Shown: in pieces, positions 8,699-17,428 of the stretch
Layout of the letters: the number at the start of each line of letters is the position of its first letter
Position numbering within the stretch: the first letter of the stretch is position 1
NCBI GenBank assembly: GCA_024343425.1
Contig: BRLC01000017.1
Span: forward strand, 1-64,000
Length of the DNA: 64,000 bases
Direction: 5' to 3'
Source: Rhizobiaceae bacterium MnEN-MB40S
GTDB taxonomy: Bacteria > Pseudomonadota > Alphaproteobacteria > Rhizobiales > Rhizobiaceae
The notes under the pieces: model-generated
Database searches by the model: none
What the model was told of the DNA's origin: nothing
Seen by the model: the letters and a program-made list of their open reading frames with translations, nothing else
Position numbers and translations under genes: made by a program

Positions 8699-10594
8699 AT
8701 GAACGGAACATTTGAGGATTTTCTGGACGCCCTTCTCGCATTTGAATCAGGCTGGGACAGGGAAAGATATAACGAAGGAATTATTCAGGACTGGCAGCTC
8801 GATCAGTGGGCTGGCGGCAGCGTAGAGGATTTTTATCCGCAGTATTCCAGCTGGTCGGAACTGACCGACGAGGAATGGGAAACCATGGCCTACCGGTCCA
8901 TGAATGTATTCGGCTTCGTCGGATATCAGTTCGGAGAGGCCCTGCTGATCGACCTCGGTTATTACGACGACGATGTATATTACCTCAACGGCGCCGACAC
9001 CAACACGTGGGACGGCGAATGGACAGGCAAGAACGGCGCCTACTCGCTTGAAGACTTCATGACGCAAGAAGTCCAGGATCAGGCGATCCTGGATGCTTTT
9101 GGCCACAATCTCGAAATCGTCGAGAAAGGACTTGAAGCGGCGGGCGCTAGCCTGGACGAGTTCCTCGGCACAACGAGAACTTATACGGTGGACGGCGAGG
9201 AAGTCACCGTTGAGCTGACGCTGACCGGCATTCTGGCCGGCGCCCACCTGAACGGCGCGCCCGCTATGATCGAACTGCTGCTGAACGAAACCGTCGCCAA
9301 TGACGAATTCGGGACGTCGACCCTGCAATATATTGCGCAGTTCGGCGGCTACGATTCGCCGGAGTACGAAGAGCTCATCAATCAGTGGATCGAAAACCTT
9401 ACCGGCGACGAAGGGCTTGGCTCCAACCGGGGCTCAGCGAATGTCGACGCCGACACGGCTGATGTCGCCATCACCTGGACCTGGGGTCAGGATGAAGTTG
9501 TCACCGATTTCGATCCCGATTCGAGCACGATATGGGTCGATTGGCTGACTGCAGACGATCTCGAAATCTATGAGGAAAACGGCAGTGCGGTTTTCGCCGT
9601 TCCGTCAAACAATCAGACGACGACGTTGCAGGGTGTGTCTCTCGACGATCTCAGTCTGGCGAACTTCACCATCATGGATGAATCGGCGGCCGAGGAAATT
9701 CTTTCTCTCATCGGCTCGGAAGAATCAAATGATGACAACGATGACGGCGCTTCAGACGACGCCGGAGATGACGATGCTTCAGATGATGATGACGGCGCAT
9801 CGGACGATAATGGATCGACGGACGACGATGACGGCGGCTCCGACGGTACATCCGATGATTATACAGGCCCGACCAGCGAACACGGCACGGCCGACGTCAC
9901 CAAGGAAACAGCCACTGTGGTCGTAACTTGGGCGTGGGGCAACGACACTGTCGTGACCGACTTCGATCCGGCGACCGACACGATATTCATCGACTGGTTC
10001 GGAAAGAACGATATCGAAGTCAGCGAAGTGAACGGCAACGTGGTCTTTTCGATGCCCGGCAACAACCAGACGATCACGCTGGAAGGCGTTTCCCTGTCTG
10101 ATCTTTCCGAAGACAACTTCACGATCAAGGACACCGCCACGGCGGCCGAAATCCTGAATCTCGTCGGAGCAGCGTCAAGCGATGACGACGATGGCGACGA
10201 CACAGGCACGGGAGATGATACCGGAACCGGAGACGATACCGGCGACCAGGACGACGGCGCGTCCGGTGACGGTTCGGCCGATACTCCGGATGACGGCGTG
10301 GATGTCCACCAGATCACCTGGAACTGGGCGGCGACCGAAGTGATTTCGGATTTCGATATTTCGGAAGACGTGCTGGACTTCGGCTCCCTACCGGCCGCGC
10401 TTGTCTCGATCACCGAGTCCGATGAGGACCTGGTCATTGAAGTGCTCGGCAATGGCGGTCACACTTACGTCCTGGAAAACATCCAGGCGGAAGATCTGTC
10501 ACTCGCCAATCTTGAATCGCCTGACTGGAACGAGTCTGTTCTCGACCAGGTTGTTGATCAGCTAGAAGCGCTGGGCAACGACAACCTGGCGTAA
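8699..10594 (+). CDS. Probable type I-secreted protein: lysozyme-like N-terminal domain plus three acidic-linked beta repeats
   Basis: A very acidic 631-residue protein without an N-terminal signal peptide. Residues about 5-245 resemble the lysozyme/transglycosylase-like module often seen in rhizobial and phage-type proteins: AFESGWD with a candidate catalytic Glu16, GYQFGEALLIDLGYY, TWDGEWTGKNG, and LAGAHLNGAP followed by EFGTSTLQYI. Three related modules of about 90 residues follow, at roughly 247-342, 396-492 and 534-620. Each opens with an ITW-WG or similar strand and VVTDFDP; the first two contain NNQT-TL-GVSL. Asp-rich linkers (343-395 and 493-533) separate them. No GGxGxDxUx RTX repeats are present. 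The HlyD/PrtD-type exporter just downstream on the other strand makes secretion through a C-terminal uncleaved signal the likely route. ATG 8699 is preferred (GAGGACG upstream). The peptidoglycan-hydrolase reading is inference. Confidence 0.7.
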   Translation: MNGTFEDFLDALLAFESGWDRERYNEGIIQDWQLDQWAGGSVEDFYPQYSSWSELTDEEWETMAYRSMNVFGFVGYQFGEALLIDLGYYDDDVYYLNGADTNTWDGEWTGKNGAYSLEDFMTQEVQDQAILDAFGHNLEIVEKGLEAAGASLDEFLGTTRTYTVDGEEVTVELTLTGILAGAHLNGAPAMIELLLNETVANDEFGTSTLQYIAQFGGYDSPEYEELINQWIENLTGDEGLGSNRGSANVDADTADVAITWTWGQDEVVTDFDPDSSTIWVDWLTADDLEIYEENGSAVFAVPSNNQTTTLQGVSLDDLSLANFTIMDESAAEEILSLIGSEESNDDNDDGASDDAGDDDASDDDDGASDDNGSTDDDDGGSDGTSDDYTGPTSEHGTADVTKETATVVVTWAWGNDTVVTDFDPATDTIFIDWFGKNDIEVSEVNGNVVFSMPGNNQTITLEGVSLSDLSEDNFTIKDTATAAEILNLVGAASSDDDDGDDTGTGDDTGTGDDTGDQDDGASGDGSADTPDDGVDVHQITWNWAATEVISDFDISEDVLDFGSLPAALVSITESDEDLVIEVLGNGGHTYVLENIQAEDLSLANLESPDWNESVLDQVVDQLEALGNDNLA

Positions 10595-10602
10595 TGAACA
10601 AT

Positions 10603-10635
10603 GGCGCGACGCGGAGTTCCCCTCCGCGTCGCGCC
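10603..10635. terminator. Strong hairpin after the secreted-protein gene
   Basis: GGCGCGACGCGGAG (10603-10616) pairs perfectly with CTCCGCGTCGCGCC (10622-10635) around a five-base loop. It starts eight bases after the secreted protein's stop. No T-run follows on either strand, so it may act as a 3' message-stabilising or weak bidirectional structure between the convergent genes. Confidence 0.75.
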
Positions 10636-10689
10636 CGATGATGTCCACTGCATTTGCGGTTGTTATAAGCGCGGGGTCTGAGTTTCGCG

Positions 10690-10915
10690 CTACCATCGGG
10701 TCACCTGATCAACGATGGCCTTGGTCAGGCAGGTGATAACCGTGTGAGACCTGGTCGCCATGTGCCTTGACCGGCGCTCCGGGTTTTCTCTTCCTGCGCC
10801 TTCACCCTCTCAATCTCCACCTCGAGGATTGTCTGCCGCAGCCTGTAACGGCGCGTCCCCAAGCTATCGTCCCGGGTCTGGCCTGCGGCTGTCGTCTTCC
10901 CGAATACCGCGCCCG
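10690..10915 (-). pseudogene. Decayed 3' end of a second hlyD-type adaptor gene
   Basis: Immediately downstream of the intact hlyD stop, the same strand again encodes recognisable HlyD C-terminus, but split between frames. One frame gives AAGQTRDDSLGTRRYRLRQTI, matching AADQTWDDVLKTSYYKVRLTI of the intact protein. The other gives TCLTKAIVDQVTRW and then a TAG (10690-10692), matching AYLTKPIVDQITHAWRET. The stretch between these, including the RPGMPVEAF-type core, is lost or shifted. No start or N-terminal part remains. It is best read as the remnant of a duplicated or replaced type I secretion adaptor. Confidence 0.75.
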
Positions 10916-10918
10916 GCC

Positions 10919-12250
10919 TCAGGTTTCGCGCCACGCATGGGTGATCTGATCGACGATCGGCTTGGTCAGATAGGCAAGAACCGTGCGGGAGCCGGTCGCC
11001 ATGAAAGCCTCCACGGGCATGCCTGGTATCAGTTCCTGCCCGTTCAACTTTTCAAGTTCCTCCTCGCCGATAGTCAGACGCACCTTGTAATAGCTCGTCT
11101 TCAGGACATCGTCCCAGGTCTGGTCGGCGGCGATACGCGCGACCTGCGCGGCAAGTTGCGGCGTCGTGCGGTGGTCGAGCCCCGGAAAACGGATCCAGGC
11201 CTCCTGTGCGCGATGCAACTGGTCGACATCGGCAGGGTCAACGCGCGCTTCGACGACCAGCAGGTCTTCACGGGGAACGATCTGCATGATGGTTTCGCCC
11301 TGTCGGATAACGCCGCCGATCGTGTGGGCCGCCAGCTCATGAACATAACCCGCCCGAGGCGCTCGGATCTCCAGTCGGTCGAGCTGGTCTTCCAGCGCAA
11401 CCTTCTCTTCCTTCAGTTCGGCCATTCGGGCGCGCACGTCCTGCAGTTCACGCAGAACTTCTGTCTGGTTGTCAGCGTCAAGCTGCAGCATCTGCATGCG
11501 GCGTTCGCTGATCGCCTCCCGCAGGCCGGCGATCTGTTGAAGCAATTCGCCATGCTCTCCGGTCAGCCGGGTCTTCTCGCGCTCCAGGGTCGTCACCCTG
11601 GTTTTCGTCACAAGCTGCTTCTCGAGCAATGCGTTCAACCCGGAGAGTTCCTCGTCCAGGAGGGCGATTTCATCCTGCTTGGCCTGTTGTTGCGCATCCA
11701 GTCCGCCGATCTGTTTCTCAAGCTGTGTGATCTGGTCTTCAAGTTGCAGCTTGCGCTGTTTCATGCTGCCGTTGCGGGCATGCAGCAAAAGCTTCTGGCT
11801 CGTCAGGATGTCGCCCGCCGCCCCTTCCATTGAGGCGTCGCTTTCAGAGCCCGCGGGAAACCGGATAGACACAGCTCCGTCGCGTTCGGCGACCAGCCGA
11901 GCAGCGCGCGCATTCAGATCCTGCAACTCGTTCGCAATAATGGCGTGCTTCGATCGCGCCGCTGTGTCGTCGAGCACGATCAACAGGTCGCCGGCTTCGA
12001 CTGCGTCGCCGTCATTGACCAGGATTCTATGTACGATCCCGCCCTCGCGATGCTGAACGCTCTTGATTGCGCTTTCCACGACGATGGACCCCGGCGCAAC
12101 CACCGCTCCGGATATTTTTGTGAATACGGCCCAGCCGCCAATGCCGATGATCAGGAGTGCGATCGCAAAGGACGCAATCGCCATGTGCCACCGGATACTC
12201 CCGAGAATTCCGCCAATTGTTTTTTCGAAAGAAAGATTTTGACTGTTCAT
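10919..12250 (-). CDS. Type I secretion membrane-fusion (adaptor) protein, HlyD family
   Basis: A 443-residue adaptor. It has a short cytoplasmic N-terminus, one membrane segment (about residues 20-43, AIASFAIALLIIGIGGWAVF), and a split lipoyl/beta-barrel (GAVVAPGSIVVE ... HREGGIVHRILVNDGDAVEAGDLL). A long periplasmic coiled-coil hairpin spans about 110-285, and the barrel is completed by IRAPRAGYVHELAAHTIGGV. The C-terminus has the family's PGMPVEAFMATGSRTVLAYL. It links the inner-membrane ABC exporter to an outer-membrane TolC-type channel not encoded here. Its start lies four bases after the exporter stop, so the two form an operon. The facing secreted protein at 8699 is the obvious cargo. 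Confidence 0.93.
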   Translation of the reverse strand: MNSQNLSFEKTIGGILGSIRWHMAIASFAIALLIIGIGGWAVFTKISGAVVAPGSIVVESAIKSVQHREGGIVHRILVNDGDAVEAGDLLIVLDDTAARSKHAIIANELQDLNARAARLVAERDGAVSIRFPAGSESDASMEGAAGDILTSQKLLLHARNGSMKQRKLQLEDQITQLEKQIGGLDAQQQAKQDEIALLDEELSGLNALLEKQLVTKTRVTTLEREKTRLTGEHGELLQQIAGLREAISERRMQMLQLDADNQTEVLRELQDVRARMAELKEEKVALEDQLDRLEIRAPRAGYVHELAAHTIGGVIRQGETIMQIVPREDLLVVEARVDPADVDQLHRAQEAWIRFPGLDHRTTPQLAAQVARIAADQTWDDVLKTSYYKVRLTIGEEELEKLNGQELIPGMPVEAFMATGSRTVLAYLTKPIVDQITHAWRET

Positions 12251-12254
12251 TGTC

Positions 12255-14003
12255 TCAGGCCGCCGCTGTTTTCTTTGAATCGACTGGCGTCAATGTCTGG
12301 CGCATGATTTCGTCGCGCGGGCCAAAGGCGACCGCGCGGCCGTCCTTCAGGCAGAGCGCCTTGTTGACAGCGCCAATGGCGCGAGGCCGGTGCGCGACGA
12401 GCAACACGATCTTGCCGCGGGCGCGCATGGTCATGATCGCTTTTGCGAGCGCCGCCTCGCCCTCCGCGTCAAGGTTGGAGTTCGGTTCGTCAAGAATGAT
12501 GATGAACGGTTTTCCGTATAGCGCTCTCGCCAGGGCGATGCGTTGCCGCTGCCCTCCCGACAGTGCAACGCCTTCCGAGCCGATAGGGGTGTTGTATCCC
12601 TTTGGCAGTGCGGTGATGAGGTCGTGCACATTGGCGAGCAGCGCGGCCTCTATGATGTCTTTCGAGGTGGCTTGCGGGTCGAACCGGGCAATGTTCTGGG
12701 CGACCGTGCCTTCGAACAGCTGCAAGTCCTGAGGCAGGTAACCGATGAATTCGCTTCTGGCGGCCGGGCTCCACTGGTCAAGGTCTGCGCCGTCGAAGCG
12801 GATCGAACCCTTGATCATCGTCGCGGCGCCGATGATGGCCCGGATCAGCGTCGACTTCCCCGAACCCGACGCGCCGAGGATCGCGATGCCGTCGCCAGCC
12901 TGCACGTCAAATGAGACATTGCGTATCACCGGATTGGCGGCGCCGGCGGGGCTGCAATAAACGCTCTCGACAACAAGCGTCTTGCGCGGCGCGGGCAGCT
13001 CATGTTCGGTATCTCCGAAGAGCGGCAGGGCCATCATGCCGCGCAGGCGTTCGAGGCTCTGTCTGGCGGCGACGAAGCCGCGCCAGTGAACCATCGCCTG
13101 CTCTACAGGCGACAGCGCGCGCATGGTTATGATCGAGCAGGCGATCATCACGCCCGGTGAAATCTCCTGCTGGATCGCAAGCAAAGCGCCAACGGCGAGC
13201 ATGCCTGACTGGAGGATAAGCCGCACCGTCTTGATGGAATGGGTGAAGAGGCCGTTGCGGTCGGCGGCGTGGCGTTGGTCGGTCAGGAAGCGGGTGTTCT
13301 CGGCGTCCCACCGATTTGACAGGGCTTCGGACATGCCCATTGCGAACACGGCCTCTGCGTTTCTGCGGCCTTCCTCCACCCGGGAGGTCCGCCGGGCGCG
13401 CAGATGCGCGGCGGCTTTCGATGGATTGCGGCACGCCAGCTCATTGAGTCCGACGAGGATTGCGATGATCAGCGCGCCGGCAAGCGCAACAAAACCCAGC
13501 AGGCTGTGAAACAGAAACACGAGCGCCAGATAGAAGGGCAGCCAGGGAAGATCGTACATCGCCGCCGGCCCGTTGCCGGACATGAACTGCGTGATGGATT
13601 CGAGATCCTGGACCGGCCTGAGGTTGCGCCCCTTGGCGCCCAATCGCGCGGGAAGGGCAGTCGAAATAGCCAACGCGCGCGCGGAAAGAGTCTCGTCCAC
13701 ATGCTGGCCAACCCGGTAGAGCACCCTGCTGCGCAGAGCGTCGAGAACGCCAAAGAACAGATAGAGGGTGAGCGCAAGCAGGCCTATGCCGACGAGGGTC
13801 GGAACGGAATTGCTGACAAGAACCCGGTCATAGACCTGCAGCATGAACAACGGACCGGTGAGCATGAGCAGGTTTATCACCAGACTGACGCCGCCAAGGC
13901 CCCACAAAAGGGGACGAAGCGAGGCAAAAAGTTCGCCGAGCGGCGACCCGGGATTTGGTTCTCCGACAGGAGCCGTTTCAGTAACGGACATATCCAAATT
14001 CAT
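12255..14003 (-). CDS. Type I secretion ABC exporter (PrtD/AprD type)
   Basis: A 582-residue half-transporter. Six membrane segments occupy about residues 30-320, followed by a nucleotide-binding domain with Walker A GASGSGKST, signature LSGGQRQRIAL and Walker B IIILDEPN. There is no N-terminal C39 peptidase or CLD domain, which fits the PrtD/AprD class rather than HlyB. It would dimerise in the inner membrane and drive export of the protein at 8699 with the adjacent HlyD. The first ATG (14003) and a second in-frame ATG (13991) are both usable. Confidence 0.93.
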   Translation of the reverse strand: MNLDMSVTETAPVGEPNPGSPLGELFASLRPLLWGLGGVSLVINLLMLTGPLFMLQVYDRVLVSNSVPTLVGIGLLALTLYLFFGVLDALRSRVLYRVGQHVDETLSARALAISTALPARLGAKGRNLRPVQDLESITQFMSGNGPAAMYDLPWLPFYLALVFLFHSLLGFVALAGALIIAILVGLNELACRNPSKAAAHLRARRTSRVEEGRRNAEAVFAMGMSEALSNRWDAENTRFLTDQRHAADRNGLFTHSIKTVRLILQSGMLAVGALLAIQQEISPGVMIACSIITMRALSPVEQAMVHWRGFVAARQSLERLRGMMALPLFGDTEHELPAPRKTLVVESVYCSPAGAANPVIRNVSFDVQAGDGIAILGASGSGKSTLIRAIIGAATMIKGSIRFDGADLDQWSPAARSEFIGYLPQDLQLFEGTVAQNIARFDPQATSKDIIEAALLANVHDLITALPKGYNTPIGSEGVALSGGQRQRIALARALYGKPFIIILDEPNSNLDAEGEAALAKAIMTMRARGKIVLLVAHRPRAIGAVNKALCLKDGRAVAFGPRDEIMRQTLTPVDSKKTAAA

Positions 14004-14481
14004 GATTAAATTCCGTCTTCAAGTATCAGCAAGCCGGCTGTGGCCGTTCGAGCGACGCCGGGAGAAATTTCAATGATTCAGGGTGTTGCCCGCTGGACAG
14101 CTGAAATCTTGTTGCTCAATTAAAAAGAAAGTCCGGTCAGACTGGTATTGTGAATACTTACGTTGAAATTGCGCCAAATGGCAGATTTGAAGCTTTAACA
14201 TTAATAAACAGTCAAAAGAAACGCCCATGTATTCATCCTGGTTGCGCGTCACCCCTGACGAAGTCTGCCTACGTCGAAAATTGGCCGAAAATATGTTTCG
14301 GCGTGCGGGGCGTTAGCTGTTCCTGAACGGAGCCATCGCAATATCGGAGGTCAGCTTGCGCTTGTTCAGAAAAAGCCTCGCCAGACGATGTCCAGGCAGT
14401 CTCGGGCGTCTGTCGTTATGATCCTTGACCTTCCAGTTGCTGGAAGCTTTATCTGAAGATGGGACACAAAGGACACCGCCA
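14004..14481. other. Divergent intergenic region, exporter / copper ATPase
   Basis: The 478 bases between the two divergent genes hold no convincing gene. The first half is AT-rich (around 14100-14230) and should contain the exporter promoter. The right end carries the CueR-type promoter listed separately. Short frames present have no ribosome site or recognisable protein. Confidence 0.6.
14425..14455 (+). promoter_or_regulatory. CueR/MerR-type copper-responsive promoter
   Basis: TTGACC (-35, 14425-14430) and TATCTG (-10, 14450-14455) are separated by 19 bases. This overlong spacer is typical of MerR-family promoters. The spacer holds the dyad CCTTCCAGTTGCTGGAAG, close to the known CueR consensus with CCTTCC and GGAAGG arms. 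CueR at 16918 would bind here and untwist the DNA when copper is bound. The ATPase ATG lies 27 bases downstream. Confidence 0.85.
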
Positions 14482-16866
14482 ATGAACAACTCCACGACAG
14501 AAAGCAGATCAGGACACGAAAGCTGCCATCATGACCACGGGTCTCATCAGGGCTCCGGGTCGGAAGGAACGGCAATCGATCCCGTTTGCGGGATGAAGGT
14601 CGATCTTTCTGCTGGCAAGCCGAGCCTCGTCTACAAGGATAAGGACTATCATTTCTGCTCGCAGAAATGTCACGACAAGTTCGAAGCAGACCCATGGTTC
14701 TACGTGTCCGGCAATTCCGCGAAAGTTGCAAAAAAGACATCGTCCGATGCGCTTTACACCTGTCCCATGCACCCGGAAATTGTTCAGGAGGGTCCAGGCA
14801 GCTGCCCGATCTGCGGCATGGCGCTGGAGCCGATGAGCGGCGTTTCGAACGAGCCGAATCACGAGCTTGTGGATTTTACGCGTCGACTTTGGGTGAGCGC
14901 TGGAGCCGCCATTCCCCTGTTGATCCTGACAATGGGCCCGATGCTCGGGCTGCCCTTCAGGCAGTGGATCGGAGAACAGACCTCGATCTATCTGGAATTC
15001 ATCCTCGCAACGCCTGTTGTTTTGTGGGCGGCGCTGCCCTTCTTCCAGCGCGGAATCAACTCTGTCCGCACCTGGAACCTGAACATGTGGACGCTGATCA
15101 TGCTTGGCGTCGCGGCCGCCTATCTCTATAGCGTCGTGGCAACCTTCTTGCCGGAGCTCTTTCCTGCCGATTTGGCGTCGAAAGAGGGGCATATTCCCGT
15201 CTATTACGAAGCTGCGGTCGTCATCATAGCGCTGGTTTTCGTCGGCCAGGTGCTGGAGTTGAGGGCTCGCGAACGCACCGGGGACGCGATCCGCGCTCTT
15301 CTCGACCTCGCGCCGAAGACCGCTCGCAGAATTACGCCCGAGGGCGATGAATACGAAGCGCCCCTTGAAAACATCATGGAAGGCGATCGGCTGCGGGTTC
15401 GTCCGGGCGAAAGCATTCCGGTCGATTCGATCGTCATCGAAGGCCGATCCTCCGTCGACGAAAGTATGCTGACGGGCGAGCCGGTCCCGGTGGAAAAGAG
15501 CAACGGCGATTCGGTCACCGGCGGCACCATCAACAAGAATGGAACTCTTGTCATCGAGGCCCGGAAGGTCGGTGACGAGACGATGCTGGCGCAGATCGTC
15601 AATATGGTCTCCTCAGCACAGCGGTCCCGCGCGCCGATCCAGGGGCTGGCCGACAAGGTGGCTTCCTGGTTTGTGCCAACCGTGGTGGCGGCCGCCGTCA
15701 TCGCCTTCGTGGTCTGGTTTCTGGTCGGACCCGATCCCGCGTTCGTGTTCGCCATCGTATCGGCCGTATCCGTGTTGATCATTGCATGTCCCTGCGCGCT
15801 CGGACTGGCCACGCCCATGTCGATCATGACAGCGACCGGTCGCGGCGCGCAGGCCGGTGTCCTTATCAAGGACGCCGAGGCCCTCGAACGGATGGCGAAG
15901 GTCGATACGCTCGTCGTCGACAAGACGGGCACGTTGACAGAAGGGCGGCCGACCCTGACCGGGATTGCCGCATTCGGCGACGCGCAGGAAGACGCCGTGC
16001 TCGCATTCGCCGCAGCGATCGAAAAAGGCTCGGAGCATCCTCTTGCCGAAGCGATCGTGGCGGCGGCCGAAGAACGCGGCCTTGCGCTTTCCGCCGCCAA
16101 TGATTTCGAGTCAGTCACCGGAAAGGGCGTTCAGGCGTCGATTGAAGGTAGGAAAGTGGCTCTCGGCAACGCCGCCATGATGGAGGCGGAAGCGATCTCC
16201 GTGGCCGACGCCGACGAAGAAGCCGACGCCTGGCGCAGCGAAGGCAAGACAGTGATGTATCTCGCTGTTGACGGGACGCTGGCTGCTCTCATCGCCGTCG
16301 CCGATCCGATCAAGCAGACGACGGCGTCCGCGATCGCCGCTCTTCACGAGGCAGGTCTGCGGGTGATCATGGCGACCGGCGACAATGAACGCACCGCCAG
16401 GGCCGTTGCGGAACAATTGCATATCGATGAAGTCCGCGCCGGCGTCTCGCCCGAGGACAAGAAGAATCTGGTCGATGAATTGCACCGCGCCGGCCACAAG
16501 GTCGCCATGGCTGGCGACGGCGTGAACGACGCTCCGGCGCTTGCCGCCGCCGAGGTCGGCGTCGCCATGGGAACGGGAGCAGATGTCGCCGTTGAAAGCG
16601 CCGGCGTGACGCTCGTGAAGGGTGACCTGACAGGCGTGTTGCGCGCCAGACTGCTGGCGCTCGCCACGTTGAGGAACATCAAGCAGAATCTGCTCTTTGC
16701 CTTTGGTTACAATGCGCTCGGCATTCCGATCGCCGCCGGCGTCCTCTACCCGATCACAGGAACCCTGCTGTCGCCGATGATAGCCGCCGCGGCCATGAGC
16801 CTGTCATCGGTGTCGGTCATCACCAATGCGCTGCGGCTCAGACGTGTTCGGCTGGGCGTAGATTGA
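14482..16866 (+). CDS. copA: Copper-exporting P1B-type ATPase with YHS and heavy-metal-binding N-terminal domains
   Basis: A 794-residue P1B ATPase. Instead of the CxxC HMA domains it has a YHS/TRASH-type domain (about residues 33-78, DPVCGMKVD ... [12 protein letters not shown]) and a metal-binding YTCPMHPEI ... [10 protein letters not shown] motif (about 92-116). The transmembrane metal site is C436-P-C438 in [13 protein letters not shown], as in Cu(I) pumps. The phosphorylated Asp is D480 of DKTGTLTEG. The TGEPVPVEK actuator loop and [10 protein letters not shown] hinge are intact. ATG 14482 is used because an upstream in-frame TTG at 14425 lies inside the promoter. The CueR-type promoter and the cueR gene behind it support copper (or silver) export. 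Confidence 0.93.
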   Translation: MNNSTTESRSGHESCHHDHGSHQGSGSEGTAIDPVCGMKVDLSAGKPSLVYKDKDYHFCSQKCHDKFEADPWFYVSGNSAKVAKKTSSDALYTCPMHPEIVQEGPGSCPICGMALEPMSGVSNEPNHELVDFTRRLWVSAGAAIPLLILTMGPMLGLPFRQWIGEQTSIYLEFILATPVVLWAALPFFQRGINSVRTWNLNMWTLIMLGVAAAYLYSVVATFLPELFPADLASKEGHIPVYYEAAVVIIALVFVGQVLELRARERTGDAIRALLDLAPKTARRITPEGDEYEAPLENIMEGDRLRVRPGESIPVDSIVIEGRSSVDESMLTGEPVPVEKSNGDSVTGGTINKNGTLVIEARKVGDETMLAQIVNMVSSAQRSRAPIQGLADKVASWFVPTVVAAAVIAFVVWFLVGPDPAFVFAIVSAVSVLIIACPCALGLATPMSIMTATGRGAQAGVLIKDAEALERMAKVDTLVVDKTGTLTEGRPTLTGIAAFGDAQEDAVLAFAAAIEKGSEHPLAEAIVAAAEERGLALSAANDFESVTGKGVQASIEGRKVALGNAAMMEAEAISVADADEEADAWRSEGKTVMYLAVDGTLAALIAVADPIKQTTASAIAALHEAGLRVIMATGDNERTARAVAEQLHIDEVRAGVSPEDKKNLVDELHRAGHKVAMAGDGVNDAPALAAAEVGVAMGTGADVAVESAGVTLVKGDLTGVLRARLLALATLRNIKQNLLFAFGYNALGIPIAAGVLYPITGTLLSPMIAAAAMSLSSVSVITNALRLRRVRLGVD

Positions 16867-16917
16867 GGCCTTCCGCCTCTGAACGTTTCTCGACTGGAAA
16901 GCCATAGGAGCGGTTTC

Positions 16918-17313
16918 ATGAATATCGGCACGGTGTCTGCAAAGTCGAATCTGCCCGCCAAAACCATCCGCTATTACGAGGAAATTGCGCTCGTAAGTCC
17001 GTCCCGCCTGGAAAACGGGTACAGGGACTATTCCGAGAATGATATCCACCGGCTCCGCTTTTTGCAGAGGGCGCGCAACCTGGGTTTTACGATTGAGGAA
17101 TGCCGCACGCTGCTGTCGCTCTATGACGACAAGAACCGGGCGAGCGCGGACGTGAAGTCCGTCGCGCTCGGCAAGATCGAGGAAATAGACCTCAAGATCG
17201 CCGAGTTGCGCTCGCTTCGCATGACGCTTGCGGCGCTTGCCGACCATTGCCATGGCGACAACCGGCCGGACTGCCCGATTATCGACGATCTCGCAGGACG
17301 CAGGGACGGATGA
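16918..17313 (+). CDS. cueR: Cu(I)-responsive MerR-family regulator (CueR type)
   Basis: A 131-residue MerR protein. The winged helix (about residues 1-70) has KTIRYYEEIALVSPSRLENGYRDY, followed by a dimerisation helix. The metal loop has Cys111 and Cys119 in CHGDNRPDC, eight residues apart as in E. coli CueR (C112, C120). This places it with the +1 metal group. It starts 51 bases after copA, so the pair is probably co-transcribed, and it should act at the dyad at 14425. The C-terminal tail (DDLAGRRDG) lacks the CC/CHxxH motifs of some relatives. Confidence 0.92.
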   Translation: MNIGTVSAKSNLPAKTIRYYEEIALVSPSRLENGYRDYSENDIHRLRFLQRARNLGFTIEECRTLLSLYDDKNRASADVKSVALGKIEEIDLKIAELRSLRMTLAALADHCHGDNRPDCPIIDDLAGRRDG

Positions 17314-17428
17314 CCAGTGCGGTGATTCCGGTTGGATGAAGCTTGCCGGCCGTCAGTATTTCGATTGGCGGATTGCCCTGGCGGATCAGTTGTTCAGCGA
17401 ACCACTCCGGCCAGTCTGAATAGCCAGC

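Noticed and set aside
8699..10594. Classical RTX calcium-binding nonapeptide repeats in the secreted protein
   Set aside because: No GGxGxDxUx repeats are present. The Asp-rich stretches are linkers of DD/SDDD type without the Gly pattern.
14425..14481. Extending copA to the in-frame TTG at 14425
   Set aside because: That TTG is part of the -35 element of the CueR-type promoter; the ATG at 14482 is the credible start.
17314..17428. A small gene between cueR and ppk2
   Set aside because: The 115 bases between these convergent genes contain a short frame after an ATG (17336 region) but no ribosome site or conserved motif.
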